This document shows, piece after piece, positions 35,174-44,259 of a stretch of 64,000 bases of DNA (its first letter is position 1; each line of letters opens with the position of its first letter). The stretch is taken from positions 11,979,319 through 12,043,318 of the forward strand of contig CM055205.1 of assembly GCA_029224185.1 (NCBI GenBank). Reading direction: 5' to 3'. The position numbers and the translations under genes are program-made. The DNA comes from Karalla daura (taxonomy: Eukaryota > Chordata > Actinopteri > Chaetodontiformes > Leiognathidae). A model generated the notes under the pieces. That model made no database searches. It was not told the DNA's origin and was given only the letters and a program-made list of their open reading frames with translations.

Positions 35174-36686
35174 CCTGCTCTTACAGCGGTGCTCGACTGG
35201 AGCATGTGGGGTGTTACAGTAGCAGTGCCCAGAAAGCAGGGTGTGTGTGGGGTCAGGTGGATGCTGGGGAGGGGGTCAGCCTCTACATGTGGGGGTGGTA
35301 TTATTATCACAGAGGTCTGTGATGGGGACGATGTCACACAGGCTGAAGTGTGTAAACAAAGGCCACATTTGCCACTTCTCAAACAGGGATGATTACACAA
35401 AATGTGCCGTGTGTGTGTCTTCTATCCATGCATGGTCTTACCAGCTCTGCCGTTCAGCAGCACACATATCATCAGGTTTGTCTGTTTCTCTAGTCTGACA
35501 GTTTGTTGCTTCTCCTCATGGCAATGACATAAACTTCAATTAAATATCTTTTAGGCTTTGAAGTAGGAGAAACAACACTCTCCGTGGCACTCGGATTGGT
35601 CTACAGGAAACCCAGAGGGGCAATTTTTCACTGTCCTCTGATGTTTTACAGAGCAATCGATTCAAGCGGATTGGGCTGTATCAAAGACACGACTCCTCGG
35701 CCACAGTTTCTGAGCCAAGCAAATCAGTGCAAAGAAATTGTCTGTCTAAGCAAACAAAAGGGACTAAGATGTGGCTCTTGCCCGGACATGAATTGAAACT
35801 GTGCAGAGAGACAGATTAGGAGCAAACACTCGCTTCTGTTTTCTAAGAATCCTCCAAGTGCAACATGTTCTGTTCATTACAGCATGAAAAAAAAGAAGAC
35901 CACCGAGATGAGAGGCGAGAGTTCAGACAAAAGTTGTCGTCTAGAAATGCCTGTGTGAGCCTCTGCCCAGGGAACAACTGGCTGTAATGCCGCCACCGAC
36001 CAATTAATTTTGATAAATGCGACTGCTGGTCTCAGACCGGCAGGACGACTTGTCTGCCAAAGAGCAGAGATAATAAAGGTTAACCTCAGGGAAAAAAATG
36101 ATGTGCGGACAACAAGTAAAAGGAGGGGGAAGAAAAGTTGGAAGCGTGGTAGACCGAGGGGTGGCAGACAGGTGGGAGCCATGGTGGGCGTATGCTTTAA
36201 CCCTTTGGAGGGTTTGATCACAGCCTGAGAGCTACCAGCACCATGGACAGCACCACGGAGCTGCTGAGGGAGCTCCCCCAGGTCTGTCTGTAGCAGTCTG
36301 TGTCTCTGCCTCTGCCTGTCCGTCTGTGTCTGTCTCAGCCTGGATATCTGAGTGTCTGTCTGTCTCACTCTGTGTCTCTGATCCCCAGCTCTGAAAACAA
36401 TGTCTCTGAGTTACCTCCAAGTTCATCATAACAAAAACAAATGCACGCACAGGGCATTCAATTAAGAGGACAACAACGAACCTAGGAGCCTCTATTCGTG
36501 ATCGATCAACTCGACGACCCATGTTTTTTTTTGTTTTTTTTTTTACAAAACTCCTAAAACCATCACACAGCTGATGAGCGGATTAGACAATAACACAAAG
36601 CAAAACTCACGGGTGCCATCAAAGCGCGTCGCTATAGTGTCCAGAAACGTGTTCTGCGGCGCTAATAATCCTTTCATCACAGGCAT
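1069..36686 (-). CDS. kcnh8: kcnh8, ELK-type voltage-gated K+ channel (11 exons, 3' part off window)
   Basis: The gene encodes a pore-forming subunit of a Kv12 (ELK) potassium channel in the plasma membrane; four subunits make a voltage-gated K+ pore. Coding joins, in transcript order: 36686-36611, 24309-24076, 21345-21214, 17749-17622, 16640-16403, 16048-15891, 12564-12360, 9822-9613, 7766-7567, 5089-4840, 1283-1069. All introns are GT-AG and phases match throughout, giving 682 codons without a stop. Domain order: PAS cap (1-25), PAS (26 to about 147), S1 (about 224-247), S2 (260-275), S3, S4 (323-346) with regularly spaced arginines, S5, pore helix and filter SVGFGN (436-441), S6, C-linker, and a cyclic-nucleotide-binding homology domain ending in the self-ligand motif YNL. 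Similarity to human KCNH8, recalled from memory, is high along the whole length and better than to EAG or ERG members. The remaining C-terminal tail (human KCNH8 is about 1,100 residues) must lie left of position 1. Confidence is high for the family and good for KCNH8 over KCNH3/4. Confidence 0.95.
2215..2900. repeat. Long pyrimidine-rich tract
   Basis: About 700 bases dominated by C and T on the plus strand with TCTC- and CCTCC-like motifs but no fixed period. It yields long low-complexity reading frames that are not genes. Confidence 0.85.
3143..3356. repeat. CA microsatellites with an embedded 22-bp tandem duplication
   Basis: CA run 3143-3196, then two copies of a unit containing GCATATGCACCCTCCCACAC (3197-3240), then a second CA run 3293-3356. 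Confidence 0.95.
4840..5089 (-). CDS. kcnh8: kcnh8 exon 10: cyclic-nucleotide-binding homology domain, part 1
   Basis: Encodes [20 protein letters not shown], then [40 protein letters not shown] and SMEVLKDGMVLAILG. This is the C-linker end and the beta-roll of the domain. As in the family, the residues needed for tight cyclic-nucleotide binding are not evident. 250 nt; acceptor CCCCGCAG, donor GTACGA, phase 1. Confidence 0.96.
6296..6364. repeat. Perfect palindrome, 32-bp arms with 5-bp loop
   Basis: The left arm (6296-6327) starts GCAAATGCATACGGGTTAAA and the right arm (6333-6364) is its exact reverse complement. The loop is GCATG. A diverged direct relative of the right arm occurs at about 6560-6590 (GTATTTCTTAACCTGTATAC). 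Confidence 0.95.
6736..6835 (+). repeat. Fragment of the common fish repeat
   Basis: Contains AGTACAAAAACCTGCAAGTT and GGAGACTCTAAATTGCCTCT. Confidence 0.5.
7567..7766 (-). CDS. kcnh8: kcnh8 exon 9: end of S6 and C-linker
   Basis: Encodes [20 protein letters not shown], then RWSQYHTRTKDLKDFIRVHH and LPQSLKQRMLEYFQTTWSVN ending IDCNE. These are the lower S6 gate and the helical C-linker that couples the pore to the cytoplasmic domain. 200 nt; acceptor CTCCCACAG, donor GTGTGT, phase 0. Confidence 0.96.
7767..9612 (-). other. kcnh8 intron 8
   Basis: AT-rich intron without a recognisable repeat family. A 113-codon minus-strand reading frame at 7955-8296 has no resemblance to a known protein and is treated as chance. 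Confidence 0.75.
9613..9822 (-). CDS. kcnh8: kcnh8 exon 8: turret, selectivity filter, S6
   Basis: Encodes GWLHELGKRLESPYYVVRSG in the turret, the pore helix LYFTLSSLTS, the filter SVGFGN and the start of S6 (KIFSICVMLIG). An NGT sequon at residues 411-413 lies in the extracellular turret, a plausible N-glycosylation site; human KCNH8 has NNT nearby. 210 nt, phase 1 on both sides. Confidence 0.96.
9823..12359 (-). other. kcnh8 intron 7
   Basis: The first 700 bases (about 9900-10620) are repeat-free and of mixed composition, a candidate conserved non-coding block. The left-hand portion near exon 7 carries two interspersed-repeat fragments (12060-12165 and 12240-12305). Confidence 0.75.
12060..12305. 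repeat. Two fragments of the common fish repeat
   Basis: A minus-oriented part (GCATGTTTTTGGACTGTGGG then AGGAAACC) is followed by a plus-oriented part (TTTAAATTGCCCCTAGGTGT) near 12240-12305. Confidence 0.5.
12360..12564 (-). CDS. kcnh8: kcnh8 exon 7: S4 voltage sensor and S5
   Basis: Begins VSVVHLLKTVRLLRLLRLLQ, the S4 voltage sensor with positive charges every third residue, followed by KMDRYSQHSTVVLTLLMSMF and ALLAHWMACIWYIIG for S5. It ends in the extracellular turret (EVEANEENWDIG). 205 nt; acceptor GTCCCCAG, donor GTGAGA. Confidence 0.96.
12565..15890 (-). other. kcnh8 intron 6
   Basis: Contains short CA repeats (13378-13396), a C-rich patch (13888-13924), a candidate conserved block (14150-14430) and an interspersed-repeat fragment at 15057-15135. 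Confidence 0.75.
15057..15135 (-). repeat. Fragment of the common fish repeat
   Basis: Contains TTTCTGGACTTTGGGAGAGA and the tail GGGCAACAGTGCTAACCACT, the minus-strand form of the family. Confidence 0.45.
15891..16048 (-). CDS. kcnh8: kcnh8 exon 6: end of S2, S3
   Basis: Encodes DIVFNFRTSYVSKSGQVIFD, then ARQICIHYLTTWFIIDLVAA and LPFDLLYAFKVSV, covering the end of S2, S3 and the approach to S4. It is 158 nt and ends in phase 0 at GTGAGT. A run of 34 cytosines on the plus strand (guanines in the transcript) lies about 100 nt upstream of its acceptor. Confidence 0.96.
16049..16402 (-). other. kcnh8 intron 5 (354 bp)
   Basis: The shortest kcnh8 intron. Dominated by the poly-C and AC tract at 16145-16214 and an ATT-rich patch near 16285-16335. 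Confidence 0.9.
16145..16214. repeat. (C)34 followed by (AC)n
   Basis: Thirty-four consecutive cytosines (16145-16178) then an AC dinucleotide run to 16214. In the kcnh8 transcript this reads as GT repeats followed by 34 guanines, about 100 nt upstream of exon 6. Confidence 0.97.
16403..16640 (-). CDS. kcnh8: kcnh8 exon 5: S1 and S2
   Basis: Encodes NVFGDPPALPEYKVADAKKS, then S1 (WDWLILLATFYVAVTVPYN) and the S1-S2 loop with a TRSTTVSDIAVEILFII lead into S2. Acceptor CTGACTCCAG, donor GTGCGA; 238 nt. Nearly identical to human KCNH8 except in the short loop GGNDEM. Confidence 0.96.
16804..17179. mobile_element. ACTAAAA-rich interspersed element with decayed terminal repeats
   Basis: The left end reads TAGGTTATTATCATTGATAA and the reverse complement of the right end reads CAGGGTTATAATAGTTTTAG, which look like diverged inverted termini. 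The interior is dominated by AACTAAAACT-type units. No coding capacity. Confidence 0.4.
17293..17380 (+). repeat. Degenerate fragment of the common fish repeat
   Basis: Contains AACTGTCACCTCACAATTAG, then TTGTTCTCCTTGAGTACCTC and GGGTTTTCCTC. Confidence 0.35.
17622..17749 (-). CDS. kcnh8: kcnh8 exon 4: linker between PAS and S1
   Basis: Encodes a basic stretch ERRRGRVKTGSPFSS, then [20 protein letters not shown] and LNK, matching the human KCNH8 segment [20 protein letters not shown]. It is 128 nt and changes phase from 1 to 0, so skipping would frameshift the channel. The 3' splice site is built on a TG dinucleotide repeat ending TTTGCAG, with almost no ordinary pyrimidine tract. Confidence 0.94.
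17750..21213 (-). other. kcnh8 intron 3
   Basis: Contains TG/CA microsatellites (18213-18240, 19353-19406, 20125-20149) and a purine-rich stretch (about 18700-18960). No exon-like segment recognised. Confidence 0.75.
19353..19406. repeat. (CA)n microsatellite
   Basis: About 27 CA units in kcnh8 intron 3. Confidence 0.97.
21214..21345 (-). CDS. kcnh8: kcnh8 exon 3: PAS domain, second part
   Basis: Encodes AELFWCLLDIVPIKNEKGDV, then VLFLASFKDITDTK and a charged tail QEDKKE. This is the C-terminal half of the PAS fold. Acceptor CTTTTCAG, donor GTGTGT; 132 nt; phase 1 on both sides, so skipping would keep frame but destroy the PAS domain. The first residues (KKT-AEL-FW across the junction) replace the KKNGSPFW usual in KCNH8, which is unusual (see findings). 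Confidence 0.94.
21346..24075 (-). other. kcnh8 intron 2
   Basis: Contains a GA microsatellite (22300-22372) inside a purine-rich region, and a GC-rich repeat-free block near 23470-23720. Confidence 0.75.
22300..22372. repeat. (GA)n microsatellite
   Basis: Slightly interrupted GA repeat inside a purine-rich 500-bp region. A shorter GA run lies at about 22535-22554. Confidence 0.95.
24076..24309 (-). CDS. kcnh8: kcnh8 exon 2: PAS domain, first part
   Basis: The exon starts after an acceptor reading CTCTCAACAG and completes the split codon to His, giving HSNFILANAQVLKGFPIVYC and onward. It carries the PAS core, including CSDGFCELTGF and the EVMQKSCACKFLYG segment. It ends after FYKKT with a GTGCGA donor (phase 1). 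It is 234 nt, 78 codons. The PAS domain of KCNH channels binds the C-terminal cyclic-nucleotide-binding homology domain of a neighbouring subunit. Confidence 0.95.
27316..27353. repeat. Perfect hairpin, 17-bp arms with 4-bp loop
   Basis: The left arm TAAGCTGGTAACACATG (27316-27332) is the exact reverse complement of 27337-27353. The loop is ACCC. Confidence 0.95.
27640..28350. repeat. Pyrimidine-rich block followed by purine-rich block
   Basis: About 27640-28075 is C/T-rich and about 28218-28340 is G/A-rich, on the same strand. Confidence 0.8.
29060..29115 (+). repeat. Fragment of the common fish repeat
   Basis: Contains TGTCTACATGGGTACTCGGT and TTGCCTCCCATAGTCCAAAA. Confidence 0.4.
31785..31955 (+). 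repeat. Common fish interspersed repeat (3' part)
   Basis: Contains CAGTCCAAAAACATGCATGG, TTAGGCCAATCAGAGGTCCT and TGTGATGGACTAGACCCCTG. Confidence 0.6.
33365..33535 (+). repeat. Common fish interspersed repeat (3' part)
   Basis: Contains TCGATTGGAGACTGTAATTC, GTGATGGACTGGAGACCTCT and CCAGGGTGCATTCCCTGCCT, the conserved end of the family. Confidence 0.6.
35112..35172. repeat. (CA)n microsatellite
   Basis: About 30 CA units in kcnh8 intron 1. Confidence 0.97.
36611..36686 (-). CDS. kcnh8: kcnh8 exon 1: initiator Met and PAS cap
   Basis: Read on the minus strand this exon encodes 25 residues beginning MPVMKGLLAPQNTF and ending FDGT, plus one base. This is the KCNH N-terminal PAS cap, an amphipathic segment that in this family interacts with the gating machinery. 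The exon ends at a GTGAGT donor (phase 1). The ATG is the start used by the family and nothing in-frame upstream resembles a longer N-terminus. It is too short to stand out as an open reading frame and was found by reading the strand. Confidence 0.95.
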
Positions 36687-36719
36687 TTTCCCCGCCTGAT
36701 GTCCCAGCCCCCATCAAAG

Positions 36720-36910
36720 TTAGAGCAGGCAAGGTGCGAGCCGTCCAGACGCTGGCGGAGCTGCCATTGAAGGCGCTCCGGGAGCTGTCCGCTCAGCTGC
36801 TGTGTCAGCGGAGACAGAGGAGGAGGAGGAGGAGGAAGAGGAGGAGGAGTCCACAGGTGCGGCGCAGGTAGCGCTCAGAGAGACCAGGGGAGGCAGGGAG
36901 AGAGAGAGAC

Positions 36911-36944
<34 letters not shown>

Positions 36945-37130
36945 GGGAGCCTCCTGTCCTGACTGTGATGCTCCGCTCCGAGAGACTGAGGGACGCGCTG
37001 GGAGGCATCCGTCACCAGCAACTACCGGGTTCAAGTGAGGGAGGGAGGGAGGGATGGAGGCAGGGAGGGGTGCGTGTGCACGGGGTGGGGGGTGGGGGGG
37101 TGGTGGGGGAGCACCGGATGACATCACGAG
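36720..37130 (-). promoter_or_regulatory. Putative kcnh8 5' UTR and promoter region
   Basis: The 400 bases upstream of the kcnh8 start are rich in CG dinucleotides and contain a GAG-repeat block (36811-36850) and a GA repeat (36894-36944), which read as CTC and CT repeats in the transcript direction. No TATA box is apparent. The transcription start cannot be fixed from sequence alone. The call rests on position and base composition. Confidence 0.4.
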
Positions 37131-37278
37131 TCAGTCACAAACACAACTTTTGCACATTGGTCAGGCTGAAACAAATCAGCACATATTTACGGATAAAAGC
37201 AGAACAAAAGCTGCCAAACAATGCTATGTAATGTAAATAGAGAGATGTACACCATAGCACATTAAACTAAATACTAAA

Positions 37279-37362
37279 TACTATACTATACTATACTATA
37301 CTATACTATACTATATTATGCTATACTATACTACACTATACTATACTATACTATACTATCTA
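37279..37362. repeat. (CTATA)n pentanucleotide array
   Basis: About 16 slightly imperfect units just upstream of the kcnh8 5' region. Confidence 0.93.
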
Positions 37363-37421
37363 TACAATATTTCACTCACCTGGCGAAGGTGAACAAGGGG
37401 AACAAGCTTGTTTCTAGGAAA

Positions 37422-37479
37422 AATATAATATAATATAATATAATATAATATAATATAATATAATGTAATATAATATAAG
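37422..37479. repeat. (TAATA)n pentanucleotide array
   Basis: About 11 units with one interruption, 60 bases beyond the CTATA array. Confidence 0.93.
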
Positions 37480-38724
37480 TTACTTGTAATAGTATATATA
37501 GTATAGCACAATACAACATTGATGGTATTTTGTGCTGTGGCTTTTCTTTCTATCGTGGAACTTAAAAGTTATACCATTATAGTGTATATTGCATTAGGCA
37601 TAAGTATAATTGCTATTTGGTCACTTAATTTTATATGACTATGCAGTTCAAAACTACTAGTTTTATCACTGCACTGTGGGGCAGAGAGATAGGTGGATGC
37701 ATGGATGGGTGAATGGATGAATGGATGGATAAGATATAGGTCATGGGATCTGTATGTATTGGTATCTTTATGGATCCAGTTACCTTTTAGCTTGTTTTAT
37801 GATCCGCACCATATCAAACAAAATCCAGAGACTGAACGTAGAAAAGCATGAAATGAGAAAAATGTTCCCAAATGATCCCATTAAGTATTTACAAATCATG
37901 TCTTTTAGCTTCTTTTGTCGTTTTGCTGGATTTCAAACAAAATTGAGAAACTGGATGAAGCAGGAATGGTCCGTACTACTAATAAAAATAAAACAGAATG
38001 TGGTGCAGAAAAAAATGCGATATAAAACGTGGATGTAGGAAAACAGTCCATTATCTGGGCTTTATGCAAAATAACCAAAAAATGGACAATTTCCTTGATT
38101 TGCACACAGCTGCTGCACAGTGGCTGCACAGCAGAGTGCAGAGTCACTGCTTCCGGAGCTCATTCACACTGTTGTGTTGGCAGCGCTGCTGTCTGACAGT
38201 GCGGCTGTCAACCTGTCCACGCTCCTCTCCTCCTGCACGCACACACACACACACACGCACACACGCACACCTGTCAGCAGGAGCTCAGCTGCCCACTGAC
38301 ACACACACACATACACGCTTCCGGGTTTTAGCGCCATCTGATGGTGGGGTGGAGGCAGGCATGACAAGTCTATGGACTGGAGGGAGAAGAACTAAGAGCG
38401 TTCAGCATTAGTTGCACTATAGCGCCCTCAAGTGGACAGATGAGCGGACTGTCTGACTTGAATCCATGGGGCAGAGCAGCTCTTTGTGTCCAGTATCATG
38501 TTTAAAGACGTCGTTGCAAGAGATGACCAATCTGCGTTGATTTAAAAACAGAAAAAGACTGAGTATTACATCCAAATAAAGTGCACTGCCTTCTGAATTG
38601 CAATTGTGTTTAACGTAATTTTAAACTCACATGGAGATTTCTGTCCAAAAATGTATTATAATAATCAAGCAATAAATGGAAGTAAAATAATTTTTTTTTG
38701 TCAACACAATTCATCTGTGTTTTG

Positions 38725-38925
38725 TGATTCTGGTTATCCACCCATCCATTGTCTTACAGTAGGGTCTCCAACTGATCTAGAGGTATGTTTTGGGACATGC
38801 ACACACAGGGAAAACATGCAAACTCCACATAGAAAGGCCATAAGTCCCAGTGGGAGTCATAGTCAGGACCTTTTCACTCTGAGGCCTCAGAAGTAACCAC
38901 TCAGCTGCCATGACACCCATGATCC
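38725..38925 (-). repeat. Common fish interspersed repeat (diverged)
   Basis: Minus-strand copy with GGAAAACATGCAAACTCCAC, AGAAAGGCC and TCTGAGGCCTCAGAAGTAAC, preceded by CCACCCATCCATTGTCTTAC. Confidence 0.55.
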
Positions 38926-39829
38926 TGATTATATCATGCTGTAATTCTTCTGTGTCAGTTTATTCAGTACACATGACAGTTATTGCCTGAGAATCTGTTC
39001 TGTGCTCATAAGTTTTATCTCATAATTTCATCATCAAGTTTTTTTTTTTCCAAAGGTCTGAGCTCGCTGGTTTGCAGTATTGGGAAATCTGACTCAACCT
39101 TTTGGTGGAATGATTAATTTACCGCAGTCTCATAACCAACACAATGTTCTCATGTTTAACAAAAGAGAAAACCACCAAACTTTGATGGCCTTGATTTTGT
39201 CAGTGCACCATAACATAAGGATTTTACCACTAACTTGTCAGCTCATGTTGTTTATTAGAGGCCCATTTTGACTCATGGCGAGATACGACAGTTGGTTTAT
39301 GAACAAAGCTTCACTCAAATGGTGGGCGGTGCAATTCTGATGTAACGATGGAAATCATTTTGAAAATGAAGACTTCAAAATCCTGCCTCTGGTGATCATA
39401 AAATCCCACTTTGCAAAGCCTGAACTCTTTCCTCTCTCTTCTTGTAAATCCAGAAATGGGACGGCGCCCAAAGATTTTCAATTACAAGCCTCGTGTTGCA
39501 AGTGCACGACACCTCTGGCTCCTGACAACAAACCTGGGGTACGTTCGCACACACACAAACACACACACACACACACACACACACGTGCAGGAGGAACACA
39601 ACAACAGACACAACCAATCTAGGTCAATCCCATTAACAACAGTTCCAGTGAACACTCAAAGTCGAGCAGCGTGCCTCCAACTCCGACCCCATCCCCACCC
39701 CCCACCAAAGTGAAGCAGCTGGTCTGGCTGTTATGTCATTTAGACAAAGTGAGGTCATCAGGTGCTCCTGCGGCTGACTGATGTGAATCATGTATCACCT
39801 CAGCGGCTTCAAACGAGCACACGGGCCGC

Positions 39830-39830
39830 A

Positions 39831-39872
<42 letters not shown>
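39830..39872. repeat. (CA)n microsatellite
   Basis: About 21 CA units; a similar shorter run lies at 39546-39584. Confidence 0.96.
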
Positions 39873-39874
<2 letters not shown>

Positions 39875-40489
39875 ATGCAAACGAGCGCAGGACACAGAAA
39901 CGTGTGAATCATGTCCCTGAGGTGAGGCAGTGTGACACGGAGATATACTTCCATAAAAATGTCAGTTAATAAAATTAAAACAGACAGCCAACGCACAGCG
40001 ATGCTTCACCTGAGTAATTAAGTGCTTAATGCATCGTTTCAGCCCGATCACTGCTCCAAACACACATTTTGTGTGTGTGTGAGTGCGTGTGTGGGTTTAT
40101 CTGTCTGCACGTGTGTGTTTTAGAGTTAAGTTTGCAGTGAAGTGACAGTTGAAGTCAAAGTGAGTCACTGTTGCAGCGTTACTTCACAGAAGCTTCATTA
40201 AACCTGCATAAATTATCTTCTTTTCACTCACATCTCTCTATTTAATGTTCAGTAGTCATTCAATTAGCTCTCAGTTATTTAACTCTCAGGCTCAAATGGC
40301 TGATTTAGAGCAGGAGGGGTCCTGGGAGATCTTACATAAAATGTGAACTCGAACGTATTTTGTTTGAAAAATAGGCTGGTGCAAAAGGTAGTGAAAAAAA
40401 GGAGGGATGGAGGGGTGGAGTCTATAACCCCAGCACTGCCAGAAACCTGAAGTAGGCTTCAGAGAAGGAGCAGATATCTAAACAGCACT

Positions 40490-41075
40490 ACTGTGTAACC
40501 ATCCATCCATTATCTTACACCTTGCAGCAAACCAAAATGCAATACGGCCAGTATCGTAATAACAGCCAATAACACAATGATAAGCCCATAACATAATAAC
40601 TTGCCAATAATGTAATAAATTCTTAAGCCATGATTGGTTATCACATTATTTGTAGCGTCATATTAATGCAATATCATATAATTGGCAAAAAGTCATTACG
40701 CTATTAGCTAAAAAAACATTTTTGTCTTTATTATATTTAAAATGGCCAAAACTATTATGTTATTGGCAGTTGTTACACTGTTGGCCGTTATTACATCCTT
40801 GGTTGCTGCATACCTCGAAGGGGTGTGCTGGAGTGAATCTCCAACACACACACATAGGGTGAAGGCAGAAATAGACCCTGGACAGGTCTCCAGTATATCA
40901 CACACTCTCACCCAGGGGTAATTTAGAGACAGCCTCAATATGCCTGTTTCCTGTGGGAGGAAAACAGAGTACCTGGAGAAAACCCACATAGATACAGTGA
41001 CTGGGATTTCAACCAGGGAAAGTCGTTGAGTTGAAAGTGCTAACCACAAATCCACCGCTTAGCCGTAATCCGTAC
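40490..41075 (-). repeat. Common fish interspersed repeat, interrupted by a DNA element
   Basis: Read on the minus strand it shows the hallmark segments of a very widespread fish repeat: GGTTTTCTCCAGGTACTCTG and TCCCACAGGAAACAGG to the right, and the GATAATGGATGGATGG end at the left. The element at 40523-40810 splits it. The family name is not certain to me. Confidence 0.6.
40523..40810. mobile_element. Short non-autonomous DNA element (MITE-like), copy 1
   Basis: Starts TGCAGCAAACCAAAATGCAA and ends with sequence whose reverse complement is TGCAGCAACCAAGGATGTAA, i.e. imperfect terminal inverted repeats of about 28 bases. The interior is built of recurring GCCAATAA(C/T)GTAATAA units. No reading frame. 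It interrupts an older interspersed repeat. Its reverse complement matches the copy at 59655. Confidence 0.6.
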
Positions 41076-44054
41076 AAAATGTAATTAAATAACAACTTAA
41101 GTTTGTAAACAAAAGAATTAAGCTTGACCTAGCAAAACTGCAGATTACAACTCAATCTTTTTTCTTTACAACCTCAAAGTGTTTTATTCCATTAACACAG
41201 AGCCTGTAAAACTATACTGCACTGTGATCTGACTGTGCTCCAGCTCGGCCCTAAACACAGAGGATCACAAAAGACCAAATGATCTGGGAGAAGAACATGA
41301 ATATTTCATGGAAAGTGAAAGTTGTAGAGCACTTAATGTTGCTATAACCCTCAACTCATTTGTACTATCCTGTTTAATCAACGTTTTTTATTATTCTACT
41401 TATTCTTGGGGGGAACATCACAATCAAGTATGTAGATTATCATAGTGTATCTTAAATTAGTGCCCAGAGAGTCATATCTACAGTGAAAGAAACATTTTTG
41501 CTTAATTTTAAGAGATTCGGGGAAATGCAGCACTGAACGCTCTTGTTCAGACATTATAAGAATTACACAAAACTGCCTACAATTGTGTTTTGTAAATTGT
41601 AAATAGAAAAAAAGAGACATATGAGTCACAGTTATGAATACTGCAGTGTGCGTTCACTCACACACATCATCGAGTCTTTGTTGTGGACTATGTGCTGCCA
41701 CTAGGAGTCGCCAGAGGGACTTCCGGTGTTTGGCATGTAGCCTCCGTGTCCACGGCGCACCCTCCAAAATGGAGGAAACGTACAGAATACCCAATCACGA
41801 GCATCATTCATACCTGTGAGACTTCGTTTAAAAAAAACTGTAAACATTTGTGCACAATTACCAGCCGTGTGATGGTGTTAGTTCATCCCTGCAGGCCAAG
41901 TTGTGGACGGACGCTGTGCCGCTCCGCCTCCACTGCTCTGTCTCTCTTCTTTGGTTTCATTACAAACAGTCCGGTGCGAGCTCTAATCTAATCTGGCCTC
42001 ATGCCTGTGTGACATACAGTCACGCATTCATGCTTTAAGGCTCCCTCGCTGCGCCGCAAAGGCAGCACTGTGCCGACATTTTAACTTAATGGTTTTTATG
42101 ATGCCCCCGGGCGCTATCTGAGAAGTGGGCTCGGCTGTATAGAGATACCCCTATAAGTTCATCTTATGCACGTAGTTTGACAAAGCTAATAGCCCATATT
42201 GTATGTGCACTTTGTTTATGACCAGATTCACACACACGCACATATACACACACACACCCACACCCACACAGTTGTACTGTAGTTATCCCATTGCACAAGC
42301 CCTCCTGATACAAGCAATATCAGCCACATAACATACCAGGCTCATATAACCCACTGCTTCCGCCCTTTGTCTTCATTCCTTTATTCTAGATTCTCGTCCG
42401 TGTTTACAACAACGGCTCAGGACACTTACTCACTTCTCCCCACAAGACAAAACCAATCATTTTTCCCAAAGCAGTTGATTTGATCCTGAGCTCACGGTGA
42501 AATCTCCAACCCGCCCTCAAACATGGAGCTCTTTTGTGAAAGACTTGCTGATTTGTATCCATGCAGCATGTCAAAACCTCCTTAACCCGAGGCTATGTTT
42601 TCCTGAGCCAGTACTTGATACCTGCGCTGTTACATCAACAGGCTGATAGTGTGTTCACACCCCAGATCAGCAGAAACCTGAGAAGAGAGAGCTGCCTGCA
42701 AGCTTAGCTCTGGCACAATGTCAGCAATGAGGTTATTGTACGGATCATAATGTAACGGGTAGCTGCAATAAAGGGAGGTTTCTGGGTTAAAGTGTAAAGA
42801 TTTAAGATTGAGATTAGATGAGGACAGCAGAAGAAAGAGCATACGAGAGGCCGATCCTCAATGTCTCATAGAGCAAAAAAGAATTCACCACACGTAGCTC
42901 ATCATATTTGAGCATACGAAAATTGTTTTCTTTACCACTCTTTTAATTTTTTCTGAAATAATTGGTTTTTTTTCATCTCTTTGACGTCAGTTTAGGGGAG
43001 AACTTAATATGTTAGTTTAAATAAAATGCACCACAGTAAAAAGTTCAGTTGAGTTCATTTTCTCTATGTTAAAAAATTAAGTAAGACGTTGAATAAGAGA
43101 GACATTCAGGTACCAGGTAAGATTGCTTTGAGTACAGTGCATGAGAGTAAGTGATCTTAATTGCTTTCCATTACCGCAGTGGGAGATGTGCATTCAGAGG
43201 TGTCAGATCATTTGTATTAAGCTGAGCTATGATTATTCCCAGGCTGCACAAACACTTCTATGCACCAAGATGCACCTCTATGCATGTTTTGTCCAACATC
43301 AGGTAGCGTCTTGCATGAACCTGAAAACATGTTTGAAAACACGCGTGTGCTTGGGCAGGAGAAACAGGGACGTGTCAGCCATGCATTTTCCTCCCTTTTA
43401 ACGTGCCAACGTGATGCCTCCACCCATCTAACAGCAGCAGGCTCACTAACCATATCATGAGTTTATAATAACCACATCACATCCATGGCGAATGAGGTGG
43501 AATGAAAATCTAACCTAATTTGGAGAGATACACGACTGTGTGAGTAGTAGGGTGTCCCCTGAGATGAGGCTGCGATTGAGGCAGCCGTGTGCTGCACTGG
43601 TATCATGCTCTGTGAGCGTGTAATGGTCTTAATTATCATTTAGCATGGCAGCCTCATTGACGACGTATCGAGCCAATGATAAAATAGTGGAGCAGAGGGT
43701 GACAGAGAGACGGAAATGTGAGCGTATACACTTAAAGGCACAAACATGGACAAAATAGTAAATATCTCTGTAATGCACACACACACACACACACACAACA
43801 GGGAACTTATACGGGAGCGTGCCCAGAGGTGCAATTAGAATGATACACATGCACACACACGCACGTTTCCACCCAGCTGAGTGACATCTCTCTCTCTGAA
43901 TTAGTCACGATGAATGATGTGTAACCAGCCATGACTCGTTCTGGCTGGGGAGATAGCTAATTCACTTTGTTTAATTAGTCAAAAGTAGTAGAGCATGCTC
44001 TCACTCCCCAAACATACGCTCTCATTGCACAACATCCAACCTGTCTACGTGCCC

Positions 44055-44124
44055 ACTCCTCTCTCCTCTTCTCTCCTCTCCTCCTCTCCTCTCCTCTCCT
44101 CCTCTCCTCTCCTCTCCTCTCCTC
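44055..44124. repeat. CTCTC-type minisatellite-like array
   Basis: Repeats of CTCTC and CTCCT units, strongly pyrimidine-rich. Confidence 0.9.
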
Positions 44125-44248
44125 AGAGAAGGACAGACCTGTGAGCACACCGGTGCAACGTTTCACAGGGCAAGGCTCTGAATGTAATCTGCCACAAATG
44201 AGGGATCTCTGACCGTCTCTCTTTCTTTCTCTAGCAGACACACAAGGC

Positions 44249-44259
44249 ACACACACACA

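Larger units (their letters stand above)
24310..36610 (-). other. kcnh8 intron 1 (12.3 kb)
   Basis: The longest intron. Holds a short perfect hairpin (27316-27353), a pyrimidine-rich block followed by a purine-rich block (27640-28350), CA repeats (25327-25350, 30289-30332, 35112-35172), interspersed-repeat fragments (29060-29115, 31785-31955, 33365-33535) and repeat-free candidate regulatory blocks (30590-31080, 32270-32760). No embedded gene recognised. Confidence 0.8.

Noticed and set aside
34874..35392. 172-codon plus-strand frame with a His-Thr repeat
   Set aside because: Driven by a CA microsatellite; no conserved sequence on either side.
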